From Candidatus Omnitrophota bacterium (GTDB taxonomy: Bacteria; Omnitrophota; Gorgyraeia; Gygaellales; Profunditerraquicolaceae), in contig JAGUUJ010000083.1 of the NCBI GenBank assembly GCA_020063525.1, forward strand, positions 1-18,877: a stretch of DNA of 18,877 bases. The letters run 5' to 3'. The notes under the pieces are model-generated. The model was given only the letters and a program-made list of their open reading frames with translations, had not been told where the DNA came from and did not search any database. Position numbers and translations under genes: made by a program. Shown in pieces: positions 7,008 to 13,420 of this stretch (position 1 is its first letter; every line of letters begins with the position of its first letter).

Positions 7008-7921
7008 ATCTGGTTTTGGATTTCCAGGGCTACCTTAAGTGCTTCCCTGGCAATTCTTCCTGAGACCAGGGGTTCTTTGTGTTCGAGGACACAGGCGAGG
7101 AAGGATTCTAATTCTTTTTTTAGAGGCTGCTCTTTTTCAATGGGCAGGTCTTCTTTGGTTATCGTAAGGCCCGTCTTTTTATATACGCACGCCTTGGCTT
7201 CCTTATAATCCAAAGAGATATAGGTATCCTCCTGAAAGATCCTGATTTTACGCATTATTTCATCTGAGACGCGGCTGGCAGTAAGGTTTGCCACGCAGCC
7301 GTTCTTAAAGGTAATGCGGCTATTGGCGATATCCTCGAATTGAGTAAGGACATTTACGCCCACAGACTCAATTTTTTTTATTTTAGAATTGACCAACCCC
7401 AGGATTATGTCTATATCATGAATCATTATATCCAGCACAGCGCCTACCTCCAGGGAGCGGTTGGGAAAGGGGCTGAGCCTGTGGCATTCAATAAATTTAG
7501 GGTTATTGATGATTGCAAGGGTAGCGGCAAATGCCGAATTGAACCTTTCGATATGGCCGACCTGCAGGATAAGCTTAAATTTTTCGGCCAACCTGATTAA
7601 AGAATCAGCTTCTTTTAGGTTAGGGGTAAAAGGTTTCTCAACCAGCGTGTGTATATTATGTTTTAGGAAGTCATAAGCTATTTTGTAATGCAGTCCGGTG
7701 GGCACAGCAACACTTACAGCGTCAACCTGAGTAAAGAGTTCTTCATAATTAGCGTATCCTCTAACATTTAGGGATTGAGAGGTTTCATCGAGGCGGGTTT
7801 TGTCTATATCGCAGACTGCTGCCAGAGAACAGTTTTCGAGCTCCCGGTATATCTTGGCATGCAGACTGCCCAGATGCCCCACTCCTACTACACCTACCCT
7901 TATTTTGTTCATAGTTAGCAT
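6995..7921 (-). CDS. Gfo/Idh/MocA-family NAD(P)-dependent sugar dehydrogenase beside lpxB
   Basis: The 308-residue protein has the Rossmann start RVGVVGVGHLGSLHA (nucleotide loop GVGHLG at 13-18), the family motif VEKPF (EKP at 95-97), GHIERFN at 122-128 and the catalytic-type segment DIMIHDIDI with His168. Family members oxidise or reduce sugar hydroxyls, often on UDP-sugars. It overlaps lpxB by 13 bases and faces msbA, so a role in lipid A sugar chemistry is likely. In Acidithiobacillus and Leptospira a related dehydrogenase, GnnA, lies by lpxA/lpxB and oxidises UDP-GlcNAc at C3 for amide-linked lipid A. No partner aminotransferase (GnnB) is in view, so this stays a hypothesis. Two starts are possible: 7921, or 7912 (305 residues). 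Neither has a ribosome site; the promoter position favours 7912. Confidence 0.88.
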   Translation of the reverse strand: MLTMNKIRVGVVGVGHLGSLHAKIYRELENCSLAAVCDIDKTRLDETSQSLNVRGYANYEELFTQVDAVSVAVPTGLHYKIAYDFLKHNIHTLVEKPFTPNLKEADSLIRLAEKFKLILQVGHIERFNSAFAATLAIINNPKFIECHRLSPFPNRSLEVGAVLDIMIHDIDIILGLVNSKIKKIESVGVNVLTQFEDIANSRITFKNGCVANLTASRVSDEIMRKIRIFQEDTYISLDYKEAKACVYKKTGLTITKEDLPIEKEQPLKKELESFLACVLEHKEPLVSGRIAREALKVALEIQNQIWRK

Positions 7922-7948
7922 AATATCAAACTACACAGATTGTTGCAA
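7920..7948 (-). promoter_or_regulatory. Promoter for the Gfo/Idh-lpxB operon, possibly giving a leaderless transcript
   Basis: Read on the minus strand: TTGCAA (7948 to 7943), 17 bases, TATTAT (7925 to 7920). The -10 box overlaps the first ATG (7921), and transcription would begin near 7913, next to the second ATG at 7912. No Shine-Dalgarno sequence precedes either start. Confidence 0.5.
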
Positions 7949-7958
7949 CTAAAATCTA

Positions 7959-7987
7959 TATACAAAAGTTTTAAGATATGATATAGT
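7959..7987 (+). promoter_or_regulatory. Candidate msbA promoter
   Basis: TATACA (7959-7964), 17 bases, TATAGT (7982-7987); the -35 match is modest. A second -10-like TATGAT overlaps at 7977-7982. The region is very AT-rich, so chance matches are likely, but a promoter must lie in this 100-base divergent gap. Confidence 0.35.
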
Positions 7988-8021
7988 ATTATGTTAAAAT
8001 AAGTTAAAAATAAGGATAAAA

Positions 8022-9815
8022 ATGAAGAATTATCGCAGGTTATTCAGATTTGCCATGCCTTATTACAGGCAGCTTATTTTGTCCGGCGTTTTCATGGGTA
8101 TTGTTACTTTACTCGATGTCTTTCGCTTAAGCGCAATTGTACCGATTGTGGACAGGGTATTTACTAACAAGCCCATAATGTTTACCCATGGGAAATTGCC
8201 GGCATTCGTAGAAAGTCTTTTAAACCAGCTGAATATTCTGACGCCTTTAAAGGTCCTGTATTTCCTGTTAATTATAGTGCCAATTGCCCTTATTATAAGG
8301 GCAATTTTCGATTTTTTGCAATCCTATATTATGTCGGATGTGGGCCAGAAAGTGATTAGAGACGTAAGAAGTTTAATTTACGATAAACTCCAGAGTTTAT
8401 CGTTAGATTATTTCACCCAGAAAAGAAGCGGCGAATTAATCTCCCGTATCACTAATGATGTAAAACTCATAGAAAATGCTGTCTCTTACGCACTTACTGA
8501 TTTGGTCTATCAGTCTTTTCAGGTAATCTGCTTTGCCATAGTGACTTTCTTGATTAATTGGAAGATGGCATTGATTTCTATATTGGCGTTGCCGTTTGTC
8601 GCGGTTCTTATGATAGTAATAGGCAAGACATTGCGTAAACTAAGCAAAAGATCCCAAGAAAAAATGGCGGATATAAATTCTCTATTAGTGGAGACATTCA
8701 TCGGCGTAAGGATTGTGCGGGCATTCTGTGCTGAGGCAAGGGAGTTGGGGAGATTCAGGAAGCAAAATCAAGATTACTACAGAATTTCTATGAAATCCAT
8801 AAAAAGGATGCTTATATTAGGCAATGCTACAGAGTTAATAGGCGTGGCCATGGCGCTCTTTATTATATTCTACAGCGGCAGACAGGTCATAGAGGGCGCG
8901 CTCTCTTTTGGCGCATTTGCTTTGTTTATGGCAGCCCTGCTTTCTCTTATCAGGCCTTTTAAAAAATTAAGCCAGGTTAATTCCATAATGCAACAAGCAG
9001 TGGCAGCGAGCAGCCGTATTTATGAAATATTAGATACATCGCCCAGCATTCAAGAGAAATCGCAAGCGCAGCAACTTGCCGGTTTTAAAAATAATATCGT
9101 TTTCCAAGATGTATGGTTTAGCTATGCGGACCAGGATATATTAAAAGGTATAAACCTAGAGGTTCAAAAAGGCCAGATGTTGGCAATTGTAGGCCCTAGC
9201 GGCGTAGGAAAGACTACGCTTGTAGATTTAATTCCGCGTTTCTACGACCCTAAAAGAGGCAGGATTCTAATTGATGGAATAGATATACGGGAGCTAACCC
9301 TTAAATCTCTGCGCCAACAGATTGGCATTGTTACGCAGGAGACTATACTCTTTAATGATACGATAAGAGCCAATATCCTGTATGGTAAGCCGGATGCTTC
9401 CCGGCAAGAAATAGAAGAGGCAGCAAAACAGGCTTATGCCCATGATTTTATCGAATATTTACCCTTAGGCTATGATACGATTATTGGCGATAGAGGGATG
9501 AAACTTTCCGGAGGAGAGCGTCAGAGGATTGCGATTGCCCGCGCTTTGCTGAAAAACCCCCCTATTTTAATCTTAGATGAAGCAACATCCCAGTTAGATA
9601 CGGAATCAGAACGTATTGTCCAGGAGGCCTTGAATAGGCTTATCTATGGCCGTACGGTTTTTGTGGTTGCACACAGGCTTTCTACGGTAAAAGGCGCCCA
9701 TCTTATTGTTGTTTTGGATAGGGGTAGGATTGTTGAACAAGGAAACCATCAGAAACTCCTGACTGGAAACGGTTTGTACCAAAGGCTTTACCAGATGCAG
9801 GAGTTAGAAAAATAA
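8022..9815 (+). CDS. msbA: MsbA-like lipid A export ABC transporter (fused permease and ATPase)
   Basis: Half-transporter of 597 residues, working as a homodimer in the inner membrane; MsbA flips lipid A-core to the outer leaflet. Six hydrophobic segments lie at about 17-40, 78-100, 160-178, 182-200, 268-285 and 295-312. The ATPase follows: Walker A GPSGVGKTT at 391-399 (Lys397), Q-loop VTQETILFN, signature LSGGERQR at 495-502, Walker B ILILDE at 515-520 with catalytic Glu520, and H-loop His551. The substrate is not readable from the motifs, since the family includes drug and peptide exporters. The divergent lpxB operon makes lipid A the best guess. Start at ATG 8022 after AAGGA. A promoter for rpsB begins immediately after its stop. 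Confidence 0.9.
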   Translation: MKNYRRLFRFAMPYYRQLILSGVFMGIVTLLDVFRLSAIVPIVDRVFTNKPIMFTHGKLPAFVESLLNQLNILTPLKVLYFLLIIVPIALIIRAIFDFLQSYIMSDVGQKVIRDVRSLIYDKLQSLSLDYFTQKRSGELISRITNDVKLIENAVSYALTDLVYQSFQVICFAIVTFLINWKMALISILALPFVAVLMIVIGKTLRKLSKRSQEKMADINSLLVETFIGVRIVRAFCAEARELGRFRKQNQDYYRISMKSIKRMLILGNATELIGVAMALFIIFYSGRQVIEGALSFGAFALFMAALLSLIRPFKKLSQVNSIMQQAVAASSRIYEILDTSPSIQEKSQAQQLAGFKNNIVFQDVWFSYADQDILKGINLEVQKGQMLAIVGPSGVGKTTLVDLIPRFYDPKRGRILIDGIDIRELTLKSLRQQIGIVTQETILFNDTIRANILYGKPDASRQEIEEAAKQAYAHDFIEYLPLGYDTIIGDRGMKLSGGERQRIAIARALLKNPPILILDEATSQLDTESERIVQEALNRLIYGRTVFVVAHRLSTVKGAHLIVVLDRGRIVEQGNHQKLLTGNGLYQRLYQMQELEK

Positions 9816-9816
9816 G

Positions 9817-9844
9817 TTGCATCTAATAGAAAATATGTTATACT
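9817..9844 (+). promoter_or_regulatory. Promoter for the rpsB-tsf-pyrH block
   Basis: TTGCAT (9817-9822), 16 bases, TATACT (9839-9844), starting one base after the msbA stop. It leaves a leader of roughly 70 bases before rpsB, long enough for S2 feedback control as known in other bacteria; I see no clear conserved S2-binding fold. Confidence 0.55.
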
Positions 9845-9905
9845 AAAAATTTACTTTCGGTAAGGAAAGGTCGATTTAAACCTATAATTAAACAAAACCA
9901 ATATT

Positions 9906-9913
9906 AAAGGAGG
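9906..9913 (+). promoter_or_regulatory. Ribosome binding site for the TTG start of rpsB
   Basis: AAAGGAGG lies eight bases before TTG 9922. The protein read from that TTG begins MATELIKQLLEAGVHFGH, the standard S2 N-terminus, so a non-ATG start is well supported. Confidence 0.8.
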
Positions 9914-9921
9914 AAAATAGT

Positions 9922-10818
9922 TTGGCTACAGAATTGATCAAACAGTTATTAGAGGCAGGGGTGCATTTTGGTCATAAGACTTCGCGTTGGAATCCAAAAA
10001 TGAAGAAATTTATCTTCGGCGAAAGAAGCGGTATTTATATTATCGATTTGGAAAAGACCGAAGAATGTTTAAATAAAGCCAGGGATTTTTTACTGGACAT
10101 AACTTCAAAAGGCGAGGTTGTGCTGTTTGTAGGGACAAAACGACAGGCTCAGGAGGCTGTCCTGCAAGAGGCAATACGCTGCAGTATGTACTATGTAACT
10201 GAGCGTTGGCCCGGTGGTATGCTCACGAACTATGCCACCATAAAAAAGAGTATAAACCGCTTAAAAGAGATAGAAAAGCTCAGAGAGGACGGTATTTTTG
10301 ACAAACTAACCAAAAAAGAAGTAGCGCACCTTGAGAAGGAATTAAGTAAACTAAAGAAGAATTTCTCCGGCATAGTTGCGATGGAACGCATGCCTAAAGC
10401 GATTTTTGTTGTGGATACAAAAAAAGAAGAAACCGCGGTTAGGGAAGCCAATAGATTATCCATACCGGTAATAGGCCTTATTGATACTAACTCTAATCCG
10501 GATCTGGTTGGTTATCCTATTCCGGGTAATGATGACGCCACTAAATCAATACATACGATTGTCGGGCTTCTTGCTGATAGCATAATTGAAGGACGCAAAA
10601 GATTTCTATCGTATCTTTCTCAGGAAGGCGTGGTTATTAAGCCTCAAGAAAAAGAAGAGGCACCGGCGGTGCTTCCTGAAGAAGGGCTTAAGATAAAAGA
10701 GATCGAAGAGATTGTGGAAACAACCGCGGCTCCTGAGGGGGGTATAAAACCTACCCGCAAAGTTCGTGTTAGGCCCGCTACCGAGGGAAGGGGCAGGCCT
10801 AAAAATAAAGAAGAATAA
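9922..10818 (+). CDS. rpsB: 30S ribosomal protein S2 (uS2) with extended C-terminal tail
   Basis: S2 binds late to the small subunit and helps dock S1. The core is typical: LLEAGVHFGHKTSRWNPKM at 9-27, YIIDLEKT at 39-46, VGTKRQAQEAV at 70-80, WPGGMLTN at 96-103, and IGLIDTNSNPDLVGYPIPGNDDA at 184-206. The protein has 298 residues against about 230-260 in most bacteria. The excess, from about 235 on, is first acidic (runs of Glu) and then basic, ending with GRGRPKNKEE, which resembles an AT-hook core. Start is TTG, supported by a strong ribosome site. The stop abuts the tsf ATG with no spacer. Confidence 0.97.
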   Translation: MATELIKQLLEAGVHFGHKTSRWNPKMKKFIFGERSGIYIIDLEKTEECLNKARDFLLDITSKGEVVLFVGTKRQAQEAVLQEAIRCSMYYVTERWPGGMLTNYATIKKSINRLKEIEKLREDGIFDKLTKKEVAHLEKELSKLKKNFSGIVAMERMPKAIFVVDTKKEETAVREANRLSIPVIGLIDTNSNPDLVGYPIPGNDDATKSIHTIVGLLADSIIEGRKRFLSYLSQEGVVIKPQEKEEAPAVLPEEGLKIKEIEEIVETTAAPEGGIKPTRKVRVRPATEGRGRPKNKEE

Positions 10819-11343
10819 ATGAAAATATCTTTGGAATCAATTAAGGAATTAAGAGAGATGACCTATGCCAGTATTATAGAATGCAAGAAAGCACTCCAGG
10901 AAGTTAATGGAGATATTCAGAAGGCGGCAAAGTTGTTGCGTAAACGCGGCCTTGAGATTGCTACAGGAAAACAAGGGAGGCGAGCCTTAGAAGGCAGGGT
11001 TGAGGCGTATGTGCATCATGGCAATAAAATTGGCGTGTTATTAGAAGTCGATTGTGAAACTGATTTTGTTGCGCGCAATAGCGACTTTTGCCAGTTTACC
11101 AAAGATGTAGCCATGCAGATAGCTGCACATAATCCGAAATATTTAAGAAGAGAAGACGTGCCCCAAGATGTTATTGAATCAGAGAAAGATAAAGAGCTCT
11201 TTTTTAAAGATAACTGTTTATTGGAGCAGGTTTTTATTAAGGACCCCAACCTTACTATAAAAGACTATTTGAGCAGTTTAATTGCTAAAATTGGCGAAAA
11301 TATCGTTATCCGCCGGTTTGTGCGCTATAAAATTGGCGAATAA
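10819..11343 (+). CDS. tsf: Elongation factor Ts, short form
   Basis: EF-Ts recycles EF-Tu by exchanging GDP for GTP. The N-terminal UBA-like domain is present (IKELREMTYASIIECKKAL), followed by the conserved EVDCETDFVARNSDFCQF stretch, whose TDFVARN contacts EF-Tu. At 174 residues it is well below E. coli EF-Ts (283) and closer to the short Thermus type (about 196), so much of the second core repeat and the coiled coil is absent. In the N-terminal signature the residue after LRxxT is Tyr where Gly is usual. The ATG directly follows the rpsB stop, suggesting translational coupling; pyrH follows after three bases. Confidence 0.95.
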   Translation: MKISLESIKELREMTYASIIECKKALQEVNGDIQKAAKLLRKRGLEIATGKQGRRALEGRVEAYVHHGNKIGVLLEVDCETDFVARNSDFCQFTKDVAMQIAAHNPKYLRREDVPQDVIESEKDKELFFKDNCLLEQVFIKDPNLTIKDYLSSLIAKIGENIVIRRFVRYKIGE

Positions 11344-11346
11344 ATA

Positions 11347-12069
11347 ATGGCTAAGCCCCTCTATAAAAGGATAGTCCTGAAATTAAGCGGCGAAGCACTC
11401 CAGGGTAAAAAATCCCATGGCATTGACCATTCTGTTTTAGTCTCTATTGCCCATCAGATAAAAGAAATAAGAGATTTACATGTTGATGTAGCAGTGGTTC
11501 TTGGTGGCGGTAATATTTTTCGCGGCCAGGAGAACACTGCTTCCCGTGGGTTAGATATGGACAGGTCTGTAGCTGACTATATGGGCATGCTGGCAACCTG
11601 CATAAATGGTTTGGCGCTGCAGGACGTCCTGGAAAAAATGGATATGCCCACGCGAGTAATGACTGCTATTGAAATGCAAAGGATAGCAGAACCTTATATC
11701 AGAAGAAGGGCAATAAGGCACTTGGAAAAAGGCCGCATAGTTATATTTGTGGCCGGAACAGGCAACCCCTATTTTACTACCGATACCACAGCAGCGCTTA
11801 GGGCAATGGAGATCAATGCCGATGCAATATTAAAGGCGACTAAGGTAGACGGTGTTTACTCTGCCGATCCCCTGAGAGTGAAAAATGCGAAAAGATTTGA
11901 TACCTTAAAATATATCGACGTCTTAAAGAAGGGCCTTAAGGTTATGGATGCAACTGCCGTGAGTTTGTGTATGGATAATAAATTACCTATCGTAGTATTT
12001 AATCTCAATAAAGAAGGTAATATCCGGCGCGTCATATTGGGTGAAAAGATAGGCACTGTTGTTAAATGA
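11347..12069 (+). CDS. pyrH: Uridylate (UMP) kinase
   Basis: PyrH phosphorylates UMP to UDP, feeding pyrimidine nucleotides and, through UTP, the UDP-sugars needed for the envelope. The 240 residues are the standard bacterial length and belong to the amino-acid kinase fold: KRIVLKLSGEAL near the start, VVLGGGNIFRG, the GTGNPYFTTDTTAALRA segment for UMP and ATP binding, ATKVDGVYSADP, and a C-terminus ending IGTVVK. It is in the conserved rpsB-tsf-pyrH-frr order. Unlike the three tight junctions before it, 146 bases separate it from frr, and that gap contains two large hairpins. Confidence 0.97.
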   Translation: MAKPLYKRIVLKLSGEALQGKKSHGIDHSVLVSIAHQIKEIRDLHVDVAVVLGGGNIFRGQENTASRGLDMDRSVADYMGMLATCINGLALQDVLEKMDMPTRVMTAIEMQRIAEPYIRRRAIRHLEKGRIVIFVAGTGNPYFTTDTTAALRAMEINADAILKATKVDGVYSADPLRVKNAKRFDTLKYIDVLKKGLKVMDATAVSLCMDNKLPIVVFNLNKEGNIRRVILGEKIGTVVK

Positions 12070-12089
12070 AGACGCAATTGATAATATTG

Positions 12090-12145
12090 CCCCTCGCGTA
12101 AACATCCCAAAAATCTCTTTGATATTTTTGGGATACGCTTCGGGG
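12090..12145. repeat. Long inverted repeat (hairpin 1) between pyrH and frr
   Basis: A perfect 11-base inverted pair ATCCCAAAAAT (12104-12114) and ATTTTTGGGAT (12124-12134) encloses a 9-base loop. It is extended outward by GCGT/ACGC (12096-12099 with 12135-12138) and CCCC/GGGG (12090-12093 with 12142-12145), with small bulges. No T-tract follows, so it is not a classic terminator. Confidence 0.75.
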
Positions 12146-12152
12146 TTAATTC

Positions 12153-12197
12153 GCACTTATAACTTATGTTGCACTTTGTGCTCCATAAGTTATGTGC
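12153..12197. repeat. Long inverted repeat (hairpin 2) between pyrH and frr
   Basis: ATAACTTATG (12159-12168) pairs perfectly with CATAAGTTAT (12184-12193). GCAC/GTGC pairs both inside (12171-12174 with 12178-12181, loop TTT) and outside (12153-12156 with 12194-12197). It ends only about 7 bases before the frr ribosome site AAGGGGG. Confidence 0.75.
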
Positions 12198-12215
12198 TTA
12201 TTAAAGGGGGTAGTT

Positions 12216-12776
12216 ATGACTACCAGGGAAATTTTGCATAATACTGAAGAAAAAATGAAGAAGGCACTTGATTCTGTGATACGGGAATTCTCCGAGATAA
12301 GAACAGGCAGGGCCAACCCCGGCCTTGTGGAAGGTTTACACATTGATTACTATGGAACGCCCACCCTGCTTAAGCAATTGGCTTCTATTTCCGCACCTGA
12401 TGCACATTTAATTGTGATACAACCCTGGGATGTTACGGCAATTGCAGAGATTGAGAAGGCGATAATGAAATCTAATTTGGGCATTAACCCGTCTAATGAC
12501 GGTAAGTTGATTAGACTTTCGATACCGCCTCTATCCAAAGAGAGACGTCAGGAGCTGGTTAAGGTTGTACATAAAATGACAGAAGAAGGCCGGGTGTCTT
12601 TGCGCACTATTAGGCGAGAGGCTAAAGAGGCCTTAGAAAAGTTAGAAAAAGATAAGATAATACCCGAAGACGACAAATTTAGAGGTATTGACGAATTGCA
12701 GAAGCTTGTGGATAAATATATCGCTAAAGTAGACGAGTTATTGAAGAGCAAAGAGAAAGAAGTATTAGAATTTTAA
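12216..12776 (+). CDS. frr: Ribosome recycling factor
   Basis: RRF works with EF-G to split the ribosome after termination. The 186 residues equal the usual length (about 185). The protein shows the family signature through EIRTGRANPGLVEGLHIDYYG, then PLSKERRQELVKVVHKMTEEGRVSLRTIRREA, and the long C-terminal helix ending KEKEVLEF. ATG 12216 is chosen because AAGGGGG (12204-12210) precedes it by five bases and the protein then starts MTTREIL. An upstream in-frame GTG at 12192 falls inside hairpin 2 and lacks a ribosome site. The upstream hairpins could tune its expression apart from pyrH. Confidence 0.96.
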   Translation: MTTREILHNTEEKMKKALDSVIREFSEIRTGRANPGLVEGLHIDYYGTPTLLKQLASISAPDAHLIVIQPWDVTAIAEIEKAIMKSNLGINPSNDGKLIRLSIPPLSKERRQELVKVVHKMTEEGRVSLRTIRREAKEALEKLEKDKIIPEDDKFRGIDELQKLVDKYIAKVDELLKSKEKEVLEF

Positions 12777-12793
12777 ATAGAATTAGCTGAGGG

Positions 12794-12904
12794 GTGTGCA
12801 TAATTCATACTGTGTCATTCTGAGGAGCGATAGCGACGAAGAATCTAAACAATTGAGATTCTTCGCCCTTTCAGGGCTCAGAATGACGATAGAATTATGC
12901 ACAC
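12794..12904. repeat. Three-tier nested palindromic element
   Basis: Three perfect inverted pairs lie one inside another: GTGTGCATAATTC (12794-12806) with GAATTATGCACAC (12892-12904); GTCATTCTGAG (12814-12824) with CTCAGAATGAC (12877-12887); CGAAGAATCT (12837-12846) with AGATTCTTCG (12856-12865). The 111-base unit has no coding potential. The middle and inner words match, from memory, a type of dispersed intergenic palindrome seen in many bacterial genomes. It is probably a REP/MITE-like element. Confidence 0.8.
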
Positions 12905-12930
12905 TGCTCAATTAGTTGCATGCTACAGGC

Positions 12931-12951
12931 TTGAAGCATGAAGCTTGAAGC
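12931..12951. repeat. Three tandem heptamers NTGAAGC
   Basis: TTGAAGC, ATGAAGC and TTGAAGC follow one another without spacers (12931-12937, 12938-12944, 12945-12951) between the palindromic element and tRNA-Lys. Too short and too few for a CRISPR array; looks like a short dispersed intergenic repeat. Confidence 0.6.
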
Positions 12952-12973
12952 CAAAATGTTTTTTGACAGATCT

Positions 12974-13046
12974 GGGCCTCTAGCTCATCTGGTAGAGCAG
13001 CGGCTTTTTAAGCCGCGTGTGCCGAGTTCGAGTCTCGGGAGGCTCA
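12974..13046 (+). tRNA. tRNA-Lys (anticodon UUU)
   Basis: Full cloverleaf: acceptor GGGCCTC pairs with GAGGCTC (one G-U), U8-A9, D arm GCTC...GAGC, anticodon stem GCGGC/GCCGC around loop TTTTTAA (anticodon TTT), T arm CCGAG-TTCGAGT-CTCGG, discriminator A. Length 73; CCA is not encoded, so it must be added after transcription. Confidence 0.95.
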
Positions 13047-13061
13047 CTAAATTTAGCGCAT

Positions 13062-13090
13062 AGCGTTTAGAGAACTATACGCTAAACGCT
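13062..13090. repeat. Inverted repeat between tRNA-Lys and tRNA-Leu
   Basis: AGCGTTTAG (13062-13070) pairs perfectly with CTAAACGCT (13082-13090) across an 11-base loop. No T-tract. It may be a processing signal between the tRNAs or another dispersed intergenic repeat. Confidence 0.6.
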
Positions 13091-13116
13091 CACCCGCTAT
13101 CCGTTAATAAAATGTC

Positions 13117-13200
13117 GGGCGGATGGTGCAATTGGCAGACACGCGAGGCTTAGGACCTCGTGGCAGCAATGCCTTGGAGGTTCAAATCCTCTTCCGCCCA
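13117..13200 (+). tRNA. tRNA-Leu (anticodon UAG)
   Basis: Class II tRNA of 84 bases: acceptor GGGCGGA/TCCGCCC, short D stem GTG/CAC, anticodon stem CGAGG/CCTCG with loop CTTAGGA (anticodon TAG at 13151-13153), long variable arm with GGCA/TGCC stem, T arm GGAGG-TTCAAAT-CCTCT, discriminator A. CCA is not encoded. Confidence 0.95.
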
Positions 13201-13241
13201 TAAATAGGCTTAAAAAGGCTAGAGAGTTTAGAGTGATTTAT

Positions 13242-13313
13242 GCGGCGGTAATTCAGCGGTAGAATGCGTGCTTGCCAAGCATGATGTCACGGGTTCAAAT
13301 CCCGTCCGCCGCT
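13242..13313 (+). tRNA. tRNA-Gly (anticodon GCC)
   Basis: 72-base cloverleaf: acceptor GCGGCGG/CCGCCGC, U8-A9, D arm ATTC...GAAT, anticodon stem CGTGC/GCATG with loop TTGCCAA (anticodon GCC at 13274-13276), T arm ACGGG-TTCAAAT-CCCGT, discriminator T as usual for bacterial glycine tRNA. CCA is not encoded. Confidence 0.95.
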
Positions 13314-13341
13314 TAATTTTGCGACGGTAGGAACAAAAGTA

Positions 13342-13388
13342 TCCCGCCTTTTGCGCCGAAGGCGCATCTGCCCTGAGCAGAGGTGGGA
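13342..13388 (+). other. Predicted three-way-junction structure ahead of the EIIA gene
   Basis: Outer stem TCCCGCC (13342-13348) pairs with GGTGGGA (13382-13388, one G-U). Inside sit two side-by-side hairpins: TGCGCC/GGCGCA with loop GAA (13352-13366) and TCTGC/GCAGA (13367-13381). It ends about 18 bases before the AAAGGAG ribosome site of the EIIA gene. Could be a structured 5' leader, a tRNA-operon 3' element, or a dispersed repeat. Confidence 0.5.
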
Positions 13389-13420
13389 CCTTAATATAAA
13401 ATTTCGAAAGGAGAACCGTT

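Noticed and set aside
12104..12134. Hairpin after pyrH considered as an intrinsic terminator
   Set aside because: No run of T follows the stem on either strand in the right place; kept only as an inverted repeat.
12192..12215. Upstream GTG start for frr
   Set aside because: It falls inside hairpin 2 without a ribosome site; ATG 12216 follows AAGGGGG and gives the standard RRF N-terminus.
12931..12951. Tandem heptamers considered as a CRISPR remnant
   Set aside because: Units are 7 bases with no spacers and no cas genes nearby.
12963..12968. Perfect TTGACA just before tRNA-Lys
   Set aside because: With normal spacing the -10 box would fall inside the tRNA gene and no TATAAT-like sequence is there.
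13395..13400. TATAAA before the EIIA gene as a -10 box
   Set aside because: No -35 partner 16-18 bases upstream, and transcription would start on the ribosome binding site.
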